Shown: positions 1 to 11,520 of the stretch, piece after piece
Layout: each line of letters begins with the position of its first letter
Position numbering within the stretch: position 1 is the first letter of the stretch
From: Coffea arabica
Taxonomy: Eukaryota > Streptophyta > Magnoliopsida > Gentianales > Rubiaceae
Reading direction: 5' to 3'
Assembly (NCBI RefSeq): GCF_036785885.1
Contig: NC_092320.1
Coordinates: 19,097,557 to 19,161,556 of the forward strand
DNA: 64,000 nt
Made by a program: the position numbers and the translations under genes
The notes under the pieces: model-generated
The model's database searches: none
The model's input: the letters and a program-made list of their open reading frames with translations, nothing else
What the model was told of the DNA's origin: nothing

Positions 1-97
1 ACAGTCCAAAAGGCATTTTTCGAAATACAAAAGTGCCGTAGGGACAGGTGAATGTGATTTTCTCTTGATCTTCCGGTGCAATGACTATTTGATTGTA

Positions 98-600
98 TTA
101 TGAAAAACCATTCAAGAAACAATAAAATTCATAACCAGCCAACATTTCTACCATTTGATCAAGAAAAGAAAAAGGAAAATGATCCTTTTTAATATCTGCA
201 TTTAGTTTTTTATAATTAATACAAACTCGCCACCCAACTATAACTCTAGAAGGAATCATTTCATCATTTTTACCACATACTATGATTATTCCCCCTTCTT
301 TGGCACTACATAAATAGGAGAAATTCAAACACTATCAAAGATTGAAAACATTATACCTGCATCCAGCCATTTAAGGATTTCTACCCTTATCACTTCTTTC
401 ATGTTTGGATTTAACCTTCTTTGAGTTTCAACAACCGGTTTAGAATTTTCTTCTAACAAAATCCGGTGCATACAAATAGTTAGACTAATTCCCTTGATAT
501 CAGAAATCATCCATCCTATGGCCTTTAAATGCTTCCTCAAAACACGTAAGAGCTTTCCTAGTTGTTCCTCATCTAGTGCAGCATTGACAATCACTAGCAA
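98..600 (-). pseudogene. Athila-like reverse transcriptase N-terminal region, broken
   Basis: Two minus-strand reading frames (600-325 and 328-98) together match the region leading into Gypsy reverse transcriptase. The first has an AIGWMISDIKGISLTICMH segment and a QRRLNPNMKEV segment, typical of the stretch just before the RT core. The second has the RT core motif around VGWRVCINYKKLN followed by a DHFPFSFLDQM-like stretch. A frame change separates them near position 326. The catalytic Asp-Asp motif lies beyond the window start and cannot be seen. The family assignment rests on recognising these motifs. Confidence 0.8.
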
Positions 601-1089
601 TGTCTCATTTTCTCAAAGAAATGCATATGTGAGGTGTTTAGGAAATGGCTTAAGCTCAAGCCATGGAGTTTGCTCATACGATGGCGGAGGTAGCCCTTTG
701 CTCAACCCTAACTCCTCATACGCATTGCTCCTTTTGTAAGGAACCTGTGCCTGCAAAAATTCAATCATTTCTTCAATTTGTTCCTCTTGTAAACCTACAC
801 CATAAAAACAAAATTCAAGAGAATCATCATCAAGATTAATTTAACTCATTTCTAATACCAGTTCATCATATATGTCAACAGAATAAACATAGTCGGTAAA
901 AGAGGGGTACTTCTCCACTTTACTCAAATCAAACTCCACTTCCTCTTTACCAATTTGGAACTTGAACTTACCACGTTTAACATCTATTATAGTACCTGCA
1001 ATAGCCAGAAATGGTCAGCTAAGAATAATAGGTACATTAACATCTTTCTCCATATCTAAAACAACAAAATCAACAGGAATAATGAATTT

Positions 1090-1530
1090 CTACAATTTAA
1101 TAAGCACATTCTCCAATATGCTCATTGGATTTTTAATAGGCCTGTCAGCCAATTGCAAGGAAATGTTAGTACATTTTAACTCTTTCAACCCCAATAGCCT
1201 AGCCACAGTTAAAGGGATAAATGAAATACTCGCACCAAGGTCATATAGTGCTTTAGAGAATTCTACATTACCAATAGTGCAAGAAATTGTGAAACTCTCT
1301 GGATCTTTCAACTTTGGTGGCAATTTATTTTGTATGATGGCGCTATATTTTTCCGTTAATGTAATTGTTTCACTATCTACTAACCTCCTTTTCTTAGTCA
1401 TTATCTCCTTGTGAAACTTTGCGTATGAAGGAATCTGCAAAATAGCATCAACAAAAGGAATGTTAATATGTAATTGTTTGAAAATGTTGACAAACTTCTC
1501 AAATTCTTTGTCAGTTTTCGAAGGCTTCAA
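1090..1530 (-). pseudogene. Athila-like retroviral-type aspartic protease region
   Basis: This open frame of 146 codons holds the protease-like segment of an Athila-type polyprotein. A KLPPKLKDPESFTI stretch leads into CTIGNVEFSKALYDLGASI, where the expected active-site Asp-Leu-Gly-Ala-Ser is present. A LADRPIKNPMSILENVL stretch follows. It lies between the gag and RT fragments in the expected order. It is open here but cut off from both neighbours by stops, so it is a fragment and not a working gene. Confidence 0.75.
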
Positions 1531-2367
1531 TTTTTATGGAAATGGCACCGGTGGAGGAATTGGTGTTGTCTCTTCAATTTGTGACTCACACTCTTCCACC
1601 TTTTCTTTCCCATTAATTTTCTTGCTATCCTCTCCTAACTCACTCAACTACTTGTTTTCTCTTCTTTCATATTCTCTCTTACATTCAACTACAGGCGGCT
1701 CACCTACTTCCTTACCACTACGGATGGTTATGGCCTTCACATGCTCCCTTGGATTTACCTCAGTCTTATTAAGTAAATCCCCTTGGTTGCGATTCTTAAC
1801 TGCATTTGCTATTTGCCCTAATTGGAGCTCAACATTCCTGTACATATTGGTGAGTTGGCCTATCCTTCCCTTAATTCTTTCAAACCGTTGAGTAGTGGCA
1901 CTGGTTAACTTTTCAATTTTATCATTTGATACATTTGCCAGCTTCTCAATTGCCAATTCCTAAGCTAGTTTGGACTCCGGAAGTGGTTGCTTTGGTTGAA
2001 AACCCGGTGGATTAACTGGTCTTTGTTGGTTCCCTTGATCATTCCATCCAAAATTCGGGTGATTACGCCATCCTGGATTGTAGGTATTGGAGTATGGATT
2101 ATTTTGGGGTGGACAGTTGTAATTGTTGAGATATTGAACTTGTTCGCTGCTAGAACACATAGAATCATCATGATTTCGGTCGCAAGTAGTATAACATGCA
2201 ACTACTACTCCTTGATTAGAGTTAGAACTAACATGCCTATTAAGCATATTAATTACATTATTCATCTTTATATTCAAGGTATCTACTTCAAGCATACTTG
2301 TGGCTCTCCTTGTATTACCTCGTTCATTGGTCCATTGGTAGTTATTAGCAGCCATTTTTTCAATCAA

Positions 2368-3128
2368 TTATTGAACTTCCTCGACTGACTTTCCTATCAA
2401 TGCTCCTCCCGCTACCGCATCTACATGCATGTTTGTTGGATAGGTGAGACTATTGTAAAATGTTTGGACTATTAGCCAATCTGGTAAACTATGATGAGGA
2501 CATCTTCGTTGCAATTCCCGATAGCGCTCCCAAAGTTCATACAATGTGTCTCCTTCCTGTTGAGAGAAACTAGTTATATCTATTCTAAGCTTAGTAGTTT
2601 TTCCAAGTGAAAAAAATTTATTAAGAAAAGCCTTAGCTAATTCAGCCCAAGTAGTAAAAGTATTTTGAGGATGAGATTGTAACCAAACCTTGACCTTGTC
2701 CCTTAGCAAAATGGAAACAATCGAAGTTTAATTCCATCATCACTAACACCATTAAACTTAATTGTATCACAGATTTCAAGAAATGTTGACAAATGAAAAT
2801 CTGGATCTTTTGTAGCATTACCTCCATATTTAGATTGTTGAACCATTTGAATCAGTGATGGTTTAATTTCAAAATTATTAGCATTTACCGTTGGCCTTGC
2901 GATGCTAGTTTGAGATCCTTGTGTCCCCAGTAAAGCAAAATCTCGTAGAGCTCGCCTATTTGGTTCGTTTTCCACCATTTCTTCCTCAAACGGCGGCTCT
3001 ATCAAAATTTCCTCTATCGGCTGCCAAACCTCTGGTTCCTTTTGATGCAGTATATGCCTCCTTTGTCTCCTTATTGTCCTCTCAATTTCTAGATCGAAAG
3101 GTGCAACTTCTCGATATGTTTGGTGCAT
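2368..3128 (-). pseudogene. Athila-like gag fragments
   Basis: Two overlapping minus-strand frames (3128-2703 and 2709-2368) make up a plant Gypsy gag. The upstream part includes a PSLIQMVQQSKYGG-like segment and the downstream part a WAELAKAFLNKFF and LYELWERYRELQRRCPHH segment, which are typical of the retrotransposon gag domain. A frameshift near 2705 splits the coding sequence. A further gag-tail-like frame runs from 2367 to 1960 with Asn- and Pro-rich sequence. Non-functional. Confidence 0.75.
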
Positions 3129-3269
3129 ACACTACAAATAGAAATAAAAGAAATTATGCAGCTTTAATTGTCAAAAGCTAAATTAATGCAAAATCAACTA
3201 TAAACAATTTAAATAAAAACAATGGAAATATCTAAATTAATAGAGATGATTAGGCCCTAATATTGCCGC

Positions 3270-3293
3270 TCCCCGACAACGGTGCCAAAAACT
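3270..3293 (-). promoter_or_regulatory. Primer binding site (tRNA-Asp type) of the Athila-like element
   Basis: Directly inside the LTR end, the minus strand reads TTTTTGGCACCGTTGTCGGG. This closely matches the complement of the 3' end of plant tRNA-Asp, the usual primer of Athila/Tat elements. Its position fixes the LTR edge at 3294 and the element's orientation as minus. Confidence 0.8.
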
Positions 3294-5029
3294 TGACGAG
3301 ATTTTTATATCAATGCAAGTTTATTTCCGAACTTTACCCGTTGGACTACAAGTATACAGGCCACTTAGTAGTTTTAGGCAAATATCAGGTCGATCTCACA
3401 AGGAGCAAGTTAAACAAGTACTAGGCCCTTATTTTCTCTATTATTTAGACTTAAAATGAATCTGAACAAGAAGATTATAATGCTACTGTTTGCAAATCCA
3501 ATTTAATAAATGCTAAATACAAATGGAAAAATTTCACTCAAGATTGAATCTAGTGATGTAGATTCCACTTATGGCATAAACAACATAAATGAATAAATTT
3601 ACCTCTTGTTATTATTCTTGTTTAACCAGGGATTCATTTCCAATATTACCAAATCTCATTCTCATGATAAAATGGCCTAAAGCAGTCCAGTTTTCCCTAT
3701 TTTCATGGTGAAATACTTGTTCTACTTTGTTTTCTTTCATGAAATACTAGATAATCTACTTAAGTGTACCTCTATTTTTATGAACATACAACTCAAGCTC
3801 TACTCATATTTTTTCATTGTTACTATCAATTCTCATTGACTAATAACAACTATAAACATGCTATTGGTGATCAAACAACAATAAGTAATTACAACTGCAC
3901 AAATAGACAAGTTAATACAAGATACAATAAGTGTAAATCACATTCAATTCATATCATTTAGCCATAAGTTTCATCTACTCCCTAGATAAAAAAATTTAAC
4001 TACTCATGAATGATATAACAATCAAACTCACAAGTTTACTAATATAAAACATCATAAAGTACAAGTACAAGAAAGATAAAGAAAAGCTTAGCCAATTAAT
4101 GATGAAGCCCTCCAAATTCTACTATATCTTGTACAAGATGATTACAAGTGAAGTTTCCAAGTTTTTCCTCTAGAACTTCTAGCTAGAGAGAAAATTGTTT
4201 TCCAGAAGAAAAACTAACTACGTATGGTGATGCTTGGCTTCTCCCTGTTTCTCTGCATAAAAGGTGGTGGAAAGCACCTTTTTCTCCTTCATGATTCCAA
4301 CAACTAAGATTTTGTTAAAGAAAGTCAAAAGATATGTTGTTTTGACTTGTCAATAACTCATTTTGTCTTCCCTTTTGTTGCAAAAGCATGTGCCACCGAA
4401 TTCTCTCACCAAAGATAGCTGGAAAGTTGTGTGAAAAGTAAGAAAACCGGCTATGCCACTTGCAACAGAGAGAGACAGATCCGAGCCACGGATCCGACGG
4501 CTTCAGTAAGATTCGAGCTCGGATCATTGTGGATCTAAGGCCTTTCTCAAATGGATCCGAGCTCGGATCATTGCGGATCCGAGCTCGGATCATTGCGGAT
4601 CCGAGACCTTTCTCAAATGGATCCGAGCTCGGATCAACTGACCTCGGATCCATTACTCCAGAAGTACAGACGAGGGCTCGGATCAATCTTGTTGCACACG
4701 GATCCGGGCTCGGATCCATGTGACCATTTTCCAGATTTTCGGTTCCTTCCTTTTTTCTTTATTTTTTTTTTGCTCCTAGTTTCTTTTGTACTTTATCCTC
4801 CAAATGATCCTTGCTCTTTCTTTATCTTGTACATGAAGTTCACATGTTAATATCCTTCAAAATATCACAGATTAAAGCATTAATCCACGCATTTAGCAAG
4901 TTTGATTATTTAAACAACACTTAAGCAATTAGCCCCAAAAAGAGTTCAAATATGGCTTTAATCCTCTCAAAACATAACAAAAGTTCATGCCAAACTTGTA
5001 CAAGATGTACGTTAAATATTCACTTATCA
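3294..5029 (-). repeat. 5' LTR of the Athila-like element
   Basis: The plus strand begins TGACGAG and ends CACTTATCA, so the LTR carries TG...CA ends. It is about 1736 bp long. It shares long stretches with the solo LTR at 24572-26256, including a GTATACAGG block and a GGTCGATCTCACAAGGAGCA block. A cluster of GATCCGAGCTCGGATC palindromes lies at about 4480-4710. Small open frames inside it are by-products of the repeats. Confidence 0.85.
4480..4715. repeat. Cluster of GATCCGAGCTCGGATC palindromes inside LTR
   Basis: About ten close copies of GGATCCGAGCTCGGATC-like sequence occur here, many of them perfect 16-bp palindromes. The same type of cluster, with fewer copies, recurs in the solo LTRs at about 9155-9240 and 25776-25945. 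Because the unit can be read on both strands, it gives spurious open frames on both. Confidence 0.8.
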
Positions 5030-5940
5030 CTCAAACTCAAAAAAAAAAAAATTGAAAAACAAAGATACAGCTAAACACATAAAAATTAAATTGCTACTAA
5101 ACATGTGGTCTTGAGGTTACCATTTACGGATTTACCAAGGCATACAAACATGTGGTCCGATTTGGCACTTTTTTTTAAGCTTTTGTTTGACAACTTTCAC
5201 AAGTCAACTTTAAAATGTCTTTAATTTTGTTGCTTCAATGAAACCTATAAAATTCAAGATGAATGAGCATTCGGTAGACTAATTACTTCAGCATAGAAAA
5301 AGCAAAAAAAAAAAAAAACACACTAAACAGCATAGAAAAAATAGAACAATCATTGATACAAAATTTATTAATTTGATACTTCATCCATGTCTAATTTTAT
5401 TAATTTGGTACTTCATCCAAAAAATAGCTTCTCCAAATATGATTGCAAAATAATTAATGATTCATAATTTCATCCTTAATTAATCGAATAAAAATAAAAC
5501 AAAAATTAGGGGAAATGGGTGAAAATTGGGGGAAAAAAGAAGGAAATGCAAAAAATTTGGCTAAAGATAATAATATAGAAAACAAAAACCTTGAAAAGGG
5601 AAAAAATAAACTTACCAAGATGATGGAAAACAGGAAAAGCTTTTGAGTCTCAAATATCTTGTGAAAATTGAAATTTCCAATTTGTCTACAATCTGCTAAA
5701 GATGATAGTGATAAAGGTGAAGGCTTGAGAAAATTTTGTTGTGGATATTTGGGTTTGAAATGGTTAAGAAGAAAAAATTGAAAAAAAAATTCAAGAGGTG
5801 AACTAGAGCCGGTGGCCGCCTGAAGCCAAGAAAGAGATGGATTGAAACTTGAAAGAAAAGTGCATCGGCTGTTTCTTTTCTTAATGTTAGGGTTTCATTT
5901 TTTTAATATATTTTTTAGTCAAACTAAGCTTGTCCTTTGA

Positions 5941-6000
5941 CTGTGGTCTAGTGGTAAGAGTGTCTTATAGGAACATGAAAACTGAGGTTCGAACTTGCGT
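5941..6000 (+). mobile_element. tRNA-derived SINE head (box A / box B), remnant
   Basis: A TGGTCTAGTGGTAAGAG stretch at about 5944 resembles a pol III box A. A GAGGTTCGAAC stretch at about 5984 resembles box B, with a tRNA-like spacing of about 35 bases. This combination is the usual head of plant tRNA-derived SINEs. No clear tail or target duplication could be delimited, so the borders are not known. Confidence 0.45.
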
Positions 6001-7155
6001 AGCTATATTCTTGACATTTTGTTTGAATTAAAAATCCGCCCGATTACGGTTTGTACAATTTTTTGTGGTTCATACGGTTCGACCGATTTCTAGTGATTTT
6101 GCATTAACTTTCGAATTTAATACTGGACCGGACCAGTGGTATGTCCGGTTCGCGATTCAACCAATCGAATTGGCCGGTCCGGTCCGGTTCTGAAAAACAT
6201 TGGAAAAAGATTGCCAAGGAGGCAGCGGTGTTTATGGAAAATTTTTTTAAAAAAAAAATTAAGTTGCGGTGGGAATCACAAGTTGTGAGTTACCGTATTA
6301 AGGGGATCGATGAAGATGATTAGGTTTAAGGAAAGAAATATTCAAAATTGTAATTCTACCCTTCAACTTACTGTTTTCTTTAATAAAGAATATAAATTTT
6401 TTGAAATTATAATTAAGCCCCTTAATTAACCTTTTTTACCTAAAAGTAAAAGTAGTACAAGAATTTCCAACTTTTCTCTATATCAATATAGAAGGTTTTC
6501 ATCCATCTTACCTATCAGTTTAAACCAATAAATTCTTTTGGATATTTTTGAATGAGAAGGGGGGTTCAATAACGCGCAAATCATAGGCAAGTTTTGTGCA
6601 TTTTACTCGAAAAGAATAAATTCCAGATCGACCCACCATATTGTCTGTTAAAAAAAAAAAGATTGATCCATACTGGATGCAGATCCCTATTGAGGCTGTG
6701 GAATTGATGCAATGACCCATAGGTGTACCACTTGCAAAATTATCTTTCTTGTGGAGGGAGGGGAGGCGAGGGGAGGGATAAAGAAGGAGATTCAGGAGGA
6801 GGAAGGAGGGAAGGGGGAGGAATGGTGGTGGTGGTGAAGAAAGGGAAGTGGTGGTGGCAGCGTGTGGTGGTGATCGGTAGTGAATGGAAGAAGAAATGGC
6901 TGGTAGTTTTTTTTAATATATTTTTGTTAGGTACATTTGAGATGTGTATTTGTAGTGATTTTGGGAGTATTTTTGGAGTTTGTTACTATAGATTCCAAGT
7001 ATAAAAACTAGTTTTCCAAAACAAACTCATTTTAAAAACATAGGCCAAGATGAGACATTACATTAGAAAATCAAGATGTAATTTTCAAGGGGTAAAATTG
7101 TAATTATAATATGTTAAAGAAGAATGAGTTCCTCGAGCACGCTTCATTGTATCCA

Positions 7156-7167
7156 TATATATAAATA
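7156..7167 (+). promoter_or_regulatory. TATA box of BURP gene 1
   Basis: TATATATAAATA lies 72-83 bases upstream of the BURP gene 1 start codon. That fits a plant TATA box with a short 5' leader. It is the only good match close to the gene. Confidence 0.5.
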
Positions 7168-7238
7168 TGTTTTATTGCTTCTTGTCTTGTGAAAACCTTC
7201 AAAAGAGGACTTGCAAAGGAAATAATAGCTACCAACTG

Positions 7239-10136
7239 ATGGATTCCAAAGCAGTTGCTTCTTGTGTTCTCCTCCATCTGTTGATTGTCCTGGTAAGTTA
7301 CTTTGCAATTAATTGTTTTTTGTGATTTATATTCTGTGGACTTAATTCTCGCTGTCTTACAACACTATACAACCTGTACAGGGAGCCTGTGACATCATAC
7401 CCAAGGCCAAGGATAGTGGTACTAATGCAATCAGGCTCCACGGCATTGATGCTAATAATCCTCATCGAAATGATAAGACACATCATGTTGCTCACGTACA
7501 TGAAAAGAAGTCAATGCATCATCCTTCTCTTTCGTCATCCCACATGATGCATCAGATAGATGCAAGAAAAACCATGTTTTTCGTTTTAGATGATCTCAAG
7601 TTAGGCAAAACAATGAGTATCCTTTTCCCTGACGGAGATCCTAGTCCTTTGTCCTCTCCTTATCTCTGGCCTAGAGAACAAGCCGATGCTATTCCCTTTT
7701 CATTGGCAAAACTCCCACAAATTCTTCAACACTTTTCATTCGCTCAAGGATCTCGCAAGGCCCAAGTGATGCAACATACACTCCGAGCATGCGAGACTAA
7801 GCCTATCAAGGGAGAATCCAAGGCTTGTGCCACATCCTACGAGTCATTGGTAGATTCTGCACGAAAGATCTTTGGATTGAATACCGATATTGAAGTTTTA
7901 TCAACGCATTACTGACGGGATATTTTACATACGTACAAGTTAAAAAACCGAATTACACCTGTTCACTGCAAGTATACAGGTCAACTAGTAGTTTAGGGTA
8001 TATATCGGGTCGATCCCACAGGGAAGAGTGAACAATTACCGGTATTACTAAAGCTTCTCTATTATTTAGACTATCAATGAATTATAACAAATTTAACCTA
8101 CTGAAATTATACAAAATAACAAATAAAAGCTCCTTAGGTTGTGGTATCCTCAACTACTCATGCAAGTGCTATTTTTGGATCATTGAATACTACATCTAGG
8201 CTAGTTATGGTGTAATTTCCTTAAACATGTGAAACCTACTTTCGTAGTGAATCAACTATACTCATAACTAATCCATACCTATTTTCATGGTTATGAAATT
8301 AGCTACAAGTTCATTTCTTCAATGAAATTACATGAAATGAATCACTAAAAACCACATAAGTGCACCTCTACTTTCGTGAGTGTACTCCCTATGTTTAGCA
8401 CTTCTTGAACTAGTGTTAAATCTCAATTTTCATTGCAGAAACAACACCTTAGATAATCACAATCAATGGTACTAGATTAATCATGATTTAAGAAGCCAAA
8501 GTGCTAAATAACTTGCTCAAATCATAGCAGTCAAATAACCAAATAATAAACACTAACAATCATAGAAAGTTCAACCAAACCCAAGGCTTAAACTTTAAAC
8601 ACACATATTGAACACAAAATTCAGAACTTGTATATTAACTAAACTTGGAATCAAATACAAAAGATAAAGAGTTTTGAAGGAATACAACCCTTGTCACATG
8701 AGCTTTCTTCCTTGCCTTCTTCATCCTCCATCTTCATCCTAATCTAGATAATAAACAAGAATGGAAAAGCTACACTACTCTATACTAAGCTAAACTAATA
8801 CTAGGGAGATGAAAGAGCTACATTTCTGCAGCTTCAAGCTTTCTCCCGTAGCTCACTCTCTATTTTTCTGCTATCTCCTCTTCTCTTGCTCTCTCTCCTC
8901 TCTTTTGCAACGAATTTGGCTCTTTAATGATGAAAGGTGGTCCAGAAATGAGGATTACATCTCCCTTTTACAGCTGGGAATGTTTCTCACATGTATAGCA
9001 TCGCATGTGAGTTGGTGGAGGTGAAATTGAGTTTTACGCGTACATAGCAGCCTTTTCTGACCACAATCCGGCCAGGAATCCGGCCACAAATCCGGCCAAA
9101 TTCCGGCCGGATTGCTACAGTAATCTGGGCTGCTACAGTGATCCGAGCTGCTACAGTGCCTCGGATCCGTATGGATCCGAGCTCGGATCCACTAACCCAG
9201 AAACAGCCGAGGGTTCGGATGAATAGTGGATCCGAGTGTGGATCACTTGCTCTGTTTTTGGCCCAACTTCAACTGATCTTTTCTTGATGTTAGAGGCTGA
9301 ACCAGCTCATGTCTAAAACATGAAAGTTGTAGCCTTTTGACTTATCTTTCCAATGCATCAAGAATCACCTCATTTGGATCTGTATAGGCTGAGATATGAC
9401 TGAAATACCCTTGCCTGCTCCATGCCTTGTTCCAGTTTCGACCAATAGCAATTGACTCTGTACTTCGGCTTTTTGACCTGGAAAACCTTCAAACTGGATT
9501 CAGATGTCTTCACCAAAGTTGTAGATCTATCTCTTATCTTCAAATTAGTTCAAGAATCATCCCAATCCGATCATTTTAGCTCAAGTTATAGCCGAAATAC
9601 GAAAATGTGTCAAAAACTGTCAAAATACACAAAATCCACTAAAAAGTGATAAAAACCTCATTTAATCACTTAAAAGCATTTTTCACCAATTATAGCCAAA
9701 ATGATTCATATTCTTCCAATAATATAACTAAAGTGACTAAAAATAATATAAAATATTATACAATTATTACGTAAATTAGTCACTTATCAATTACCTCGCA
9801 AAATCTAATGCTGCTAGATTACAGAACTATACAATCACAGAAGCTCCTGAACGAATTTCAACTCTAAAGGTGGTTGCCTGTCACACCATGCAATATCCTT
9901 TCATAGTTTTCTATTGCCACTATCAGCAGGGTGATAATCGTTCGTACAGGACTGTTCTATCTGGAGAGAATTGTGATAGGGTTGAAGCTATTGCAATATG
10001 TCACATGGATACCTCCCAATGGAACCATGATCACGTTTCCTTCCGACTGCTTGGTATCGAACCAGGCACTGCCCCTGTTTGCCATTTCTTCCCAGAAGTG
10101 AACTTTGTATTGGTTCCATCTACTTCTTCAATCTAG
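7239..10136 (+). pseudogene. BURP-domain protein gene 1 (candidate burpitide cyclase), interrupted by a solo LTR
   Basis: Exon 1 (7239-7292) encodes an 18-residue hydrophobic signal segment, MDSKAVASCVLLHLLIVL. A short GT-AG intron runs 7293-7381. Exon 2 runs 7382-7912 and resumes at 9795-10136 after a solo LTR. Skipping the LTR and one copy of its 5-bp target duplication leaves one frame of about 308 codons. The first half has the BURP start (FFVLDDLKLGKTM at about 7580) and CATSYESLVD. The second half has all four CH pairs spaced CH-x10-CH-x26-CH-x25-CH, the metal-binding and catalytic signature of BURP peptide cyclases. The N-terminal region is His-rich and lacks a Trp/Tyr core repeat, as expected for a cyclase separate from its precursor. 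As it stands, the LTR brings TGA as its first codon, so translation stops before the CH motifs. The product would be secretory. Other possible roles are those of RD22/USP-like BURP proteins. Confidence 0.85.
7913..9789 (+). mobile_element. Solo LTR (Athila-like subfamily) inside BURP gene 1
   Basis: The insert is 1877 bp, starts TGACGGG and ends CACTTATCA, and is flanked by the perfect 5-bp duplication ATTAC (7908-7912 and 9790-9794). It has no internal coding region, PBS or second LTR, so it is a solo LTR. It carries the GCAAGTATACAGG and GGGTCGATCCCACAGG blocks of this LTR family. Its closest relative here is the inverted solo LTR at 27183-28941. It lies in exon 2 of a BURP gene. Confidence 0.92.
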
Positions 10137-10930
10137 TAATATCCAAGAGCTCTTTCAGCATTTTAGTTGTTTAGCTCAAGTCACCTTGCTCAATGTGTAA
10201 TACTAGAAATCACTAAATTCGTGTGCCTCATGTTTGATCGTCAGTATTCGATTAAAACTCCGTGGTGTAGTAGCGCTACTTTTGACAATCAAAGTTTTAT
10301 ATGCTTCGATTTCTTAGAGCATCTCGAACGCGTATGCTACTAATGTTTTATAATTTTCAGGAGACTGGATTAGAATGCTATTTTTTCTTGGTGAACAAGT
10401 GCATATCTCTTCCTAATTAGTCACTAATTAGTCACTTTAAGCAAGTCCTAGGAGGAGGTTGAAACAACTGATAATTCTTCATTATAATCTATCAGTCACA
10501 AAACAAATTTTCTAATGAAAATCTCGCTTGTTAAGAATAGTATATTAATTCTTGTCTTCTCAACTTATCTTGCAAATTCAACATCTGAATGGTTACTACA
10601 TGTGATCCACAAAAAGACAATGATTAAGAGTAGACAAATAGTAAAAATAACGAGCATGTGAACCTTTTTGAAATGATGAATATTGTGGAGGATACAAAAA
10701 TGAATGACATTTTTAGTGGAACGAAAGAAGTAAAAATTTAATTTTGTGATCGGCATTGCTCTTATTTTGAGTTAAATATATAGATACCACCAATAATGTA
10801 TTCTTTTAAAAGTAAACATTTTATTCTCACTATGGTAAAATGGCAAACATCCGTGCATACATTGATTGATATGTAGACAATTTTTGGGACTAATACATGG
10901 CAGAGTTTTGAAATTCAAGTTGAGACATCG
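10137..10930. other. 3' flank of BURP gene 1, no gene seen
   Basis: AT-rich sequence with no credible coding frame. The first few hundred bases presumably hold the 3' UTR of BURP gene 1, but no poly(A) site stands out. The segmental duplication begins at the right edge. Confidence 0.5.
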
Positions 10931-11472
10931 GCACAATCGAATTTAGGTTAGGAGTCAAGAGGTTAAAGTGAGTAATGTGAGTATGAATCCTTAGTATGTG
11001 AGTAATGAATCCTTAGTATCATGCCCTTTCACATGTGTGGTTATGTGAGTAATGAATCCTTAGAATCACCAGTTATAATGAATCCTTATGCACATTTAAT
11101 TGACTTAATATTTCGTACCCACAGATAATCAAAGATATAACTGGGTGATTCACGAGTTGGTAGAGTGTTTCTAAATGATAGTTGCACCTCTTCATCACAT
11201 GATTCTGGTTGCTGATCAGAATCCAATCTTCTTCCAATAGCTTCGTTTGGTTCAGATTGTGTCTTTCTTGTGCCTTTCAATCTTTACAATTTAATAATTT
11301 GTTTCTTAGATTAATAGAGTGCAAGAAAGACAAACAGATAATAGAGTAAATTAAAACTCAAGACAAAAGACCCATATTTTGGATAGAGTGCAAGAAGATA
11401 TGGTACTCTATTATATATCTGATAGTAACAACGGAATTGATAGGGTCTTAATTTGGCCAGGTCACGTGAAAC

Positions 11473-11520
<48 letters not shown>

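Larger units (their letters stand above)
1..3293 (-). mobile_element. Athila-like Ty3/Gypsy retrotransposon, degenerate internal region (truncated by window start)
   Basis: Read on the minus strand, this stretch holds in order a gag region (about 3128-2368), a protease region (1530-1090), and the start of reverse transcriptase (600-98). Everything downstream is cut off by the window edge. The reading frames are broken by stops and frameshifts, so no polyprotein can be made. The order gag-protease-RT, together with the GWRVC-NYKKLN and KDHFP-FLDQM type RT motifs, fits the Athila clade of plant Gypsy elements. The element's own 5' LTR follows at 3294-5029, with a primer binding site between the two. 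The copy looks old and inactive. Confidence 0.85.
5030..7238. other. AT-rich spacer between Athila-like LTR and BURP gene 1
   Basis: No credible protein gene is seen here. The stretch contains A/T runs, a SINE-like pol III module near 5941-6000, and a GC-rich block of inverted CCGG(T/A)CC motifs at about 6120-6200 that looks like a degenerate transposon end. There is also a G/A-rich simple repeat at about 6750-6860. The last 100 bases hold the presumed BURP promoter. Confidence 0.6.

Noticed and set aside
4315..4850. Three open frames rich in DPSSDP / GSELGS units
   Set aside because: Translation of the GATCCGAGCTCGGATC palindromes in different frames.
7298..7501. Minus-strand frame opposite BURP gene 1 exon 2
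   Set aside because: Shadow of the coding strand; it crosses the intron and has no domain.
8809..9024. Open frame inside the solo LTR, with a related one at 27858-28040 in the other solo LTR
   Set aside because: The similarity (both end ASHVSWWR) follows from the two LTRs being related; no domain, and LTRs are not expected to code for a protein here.
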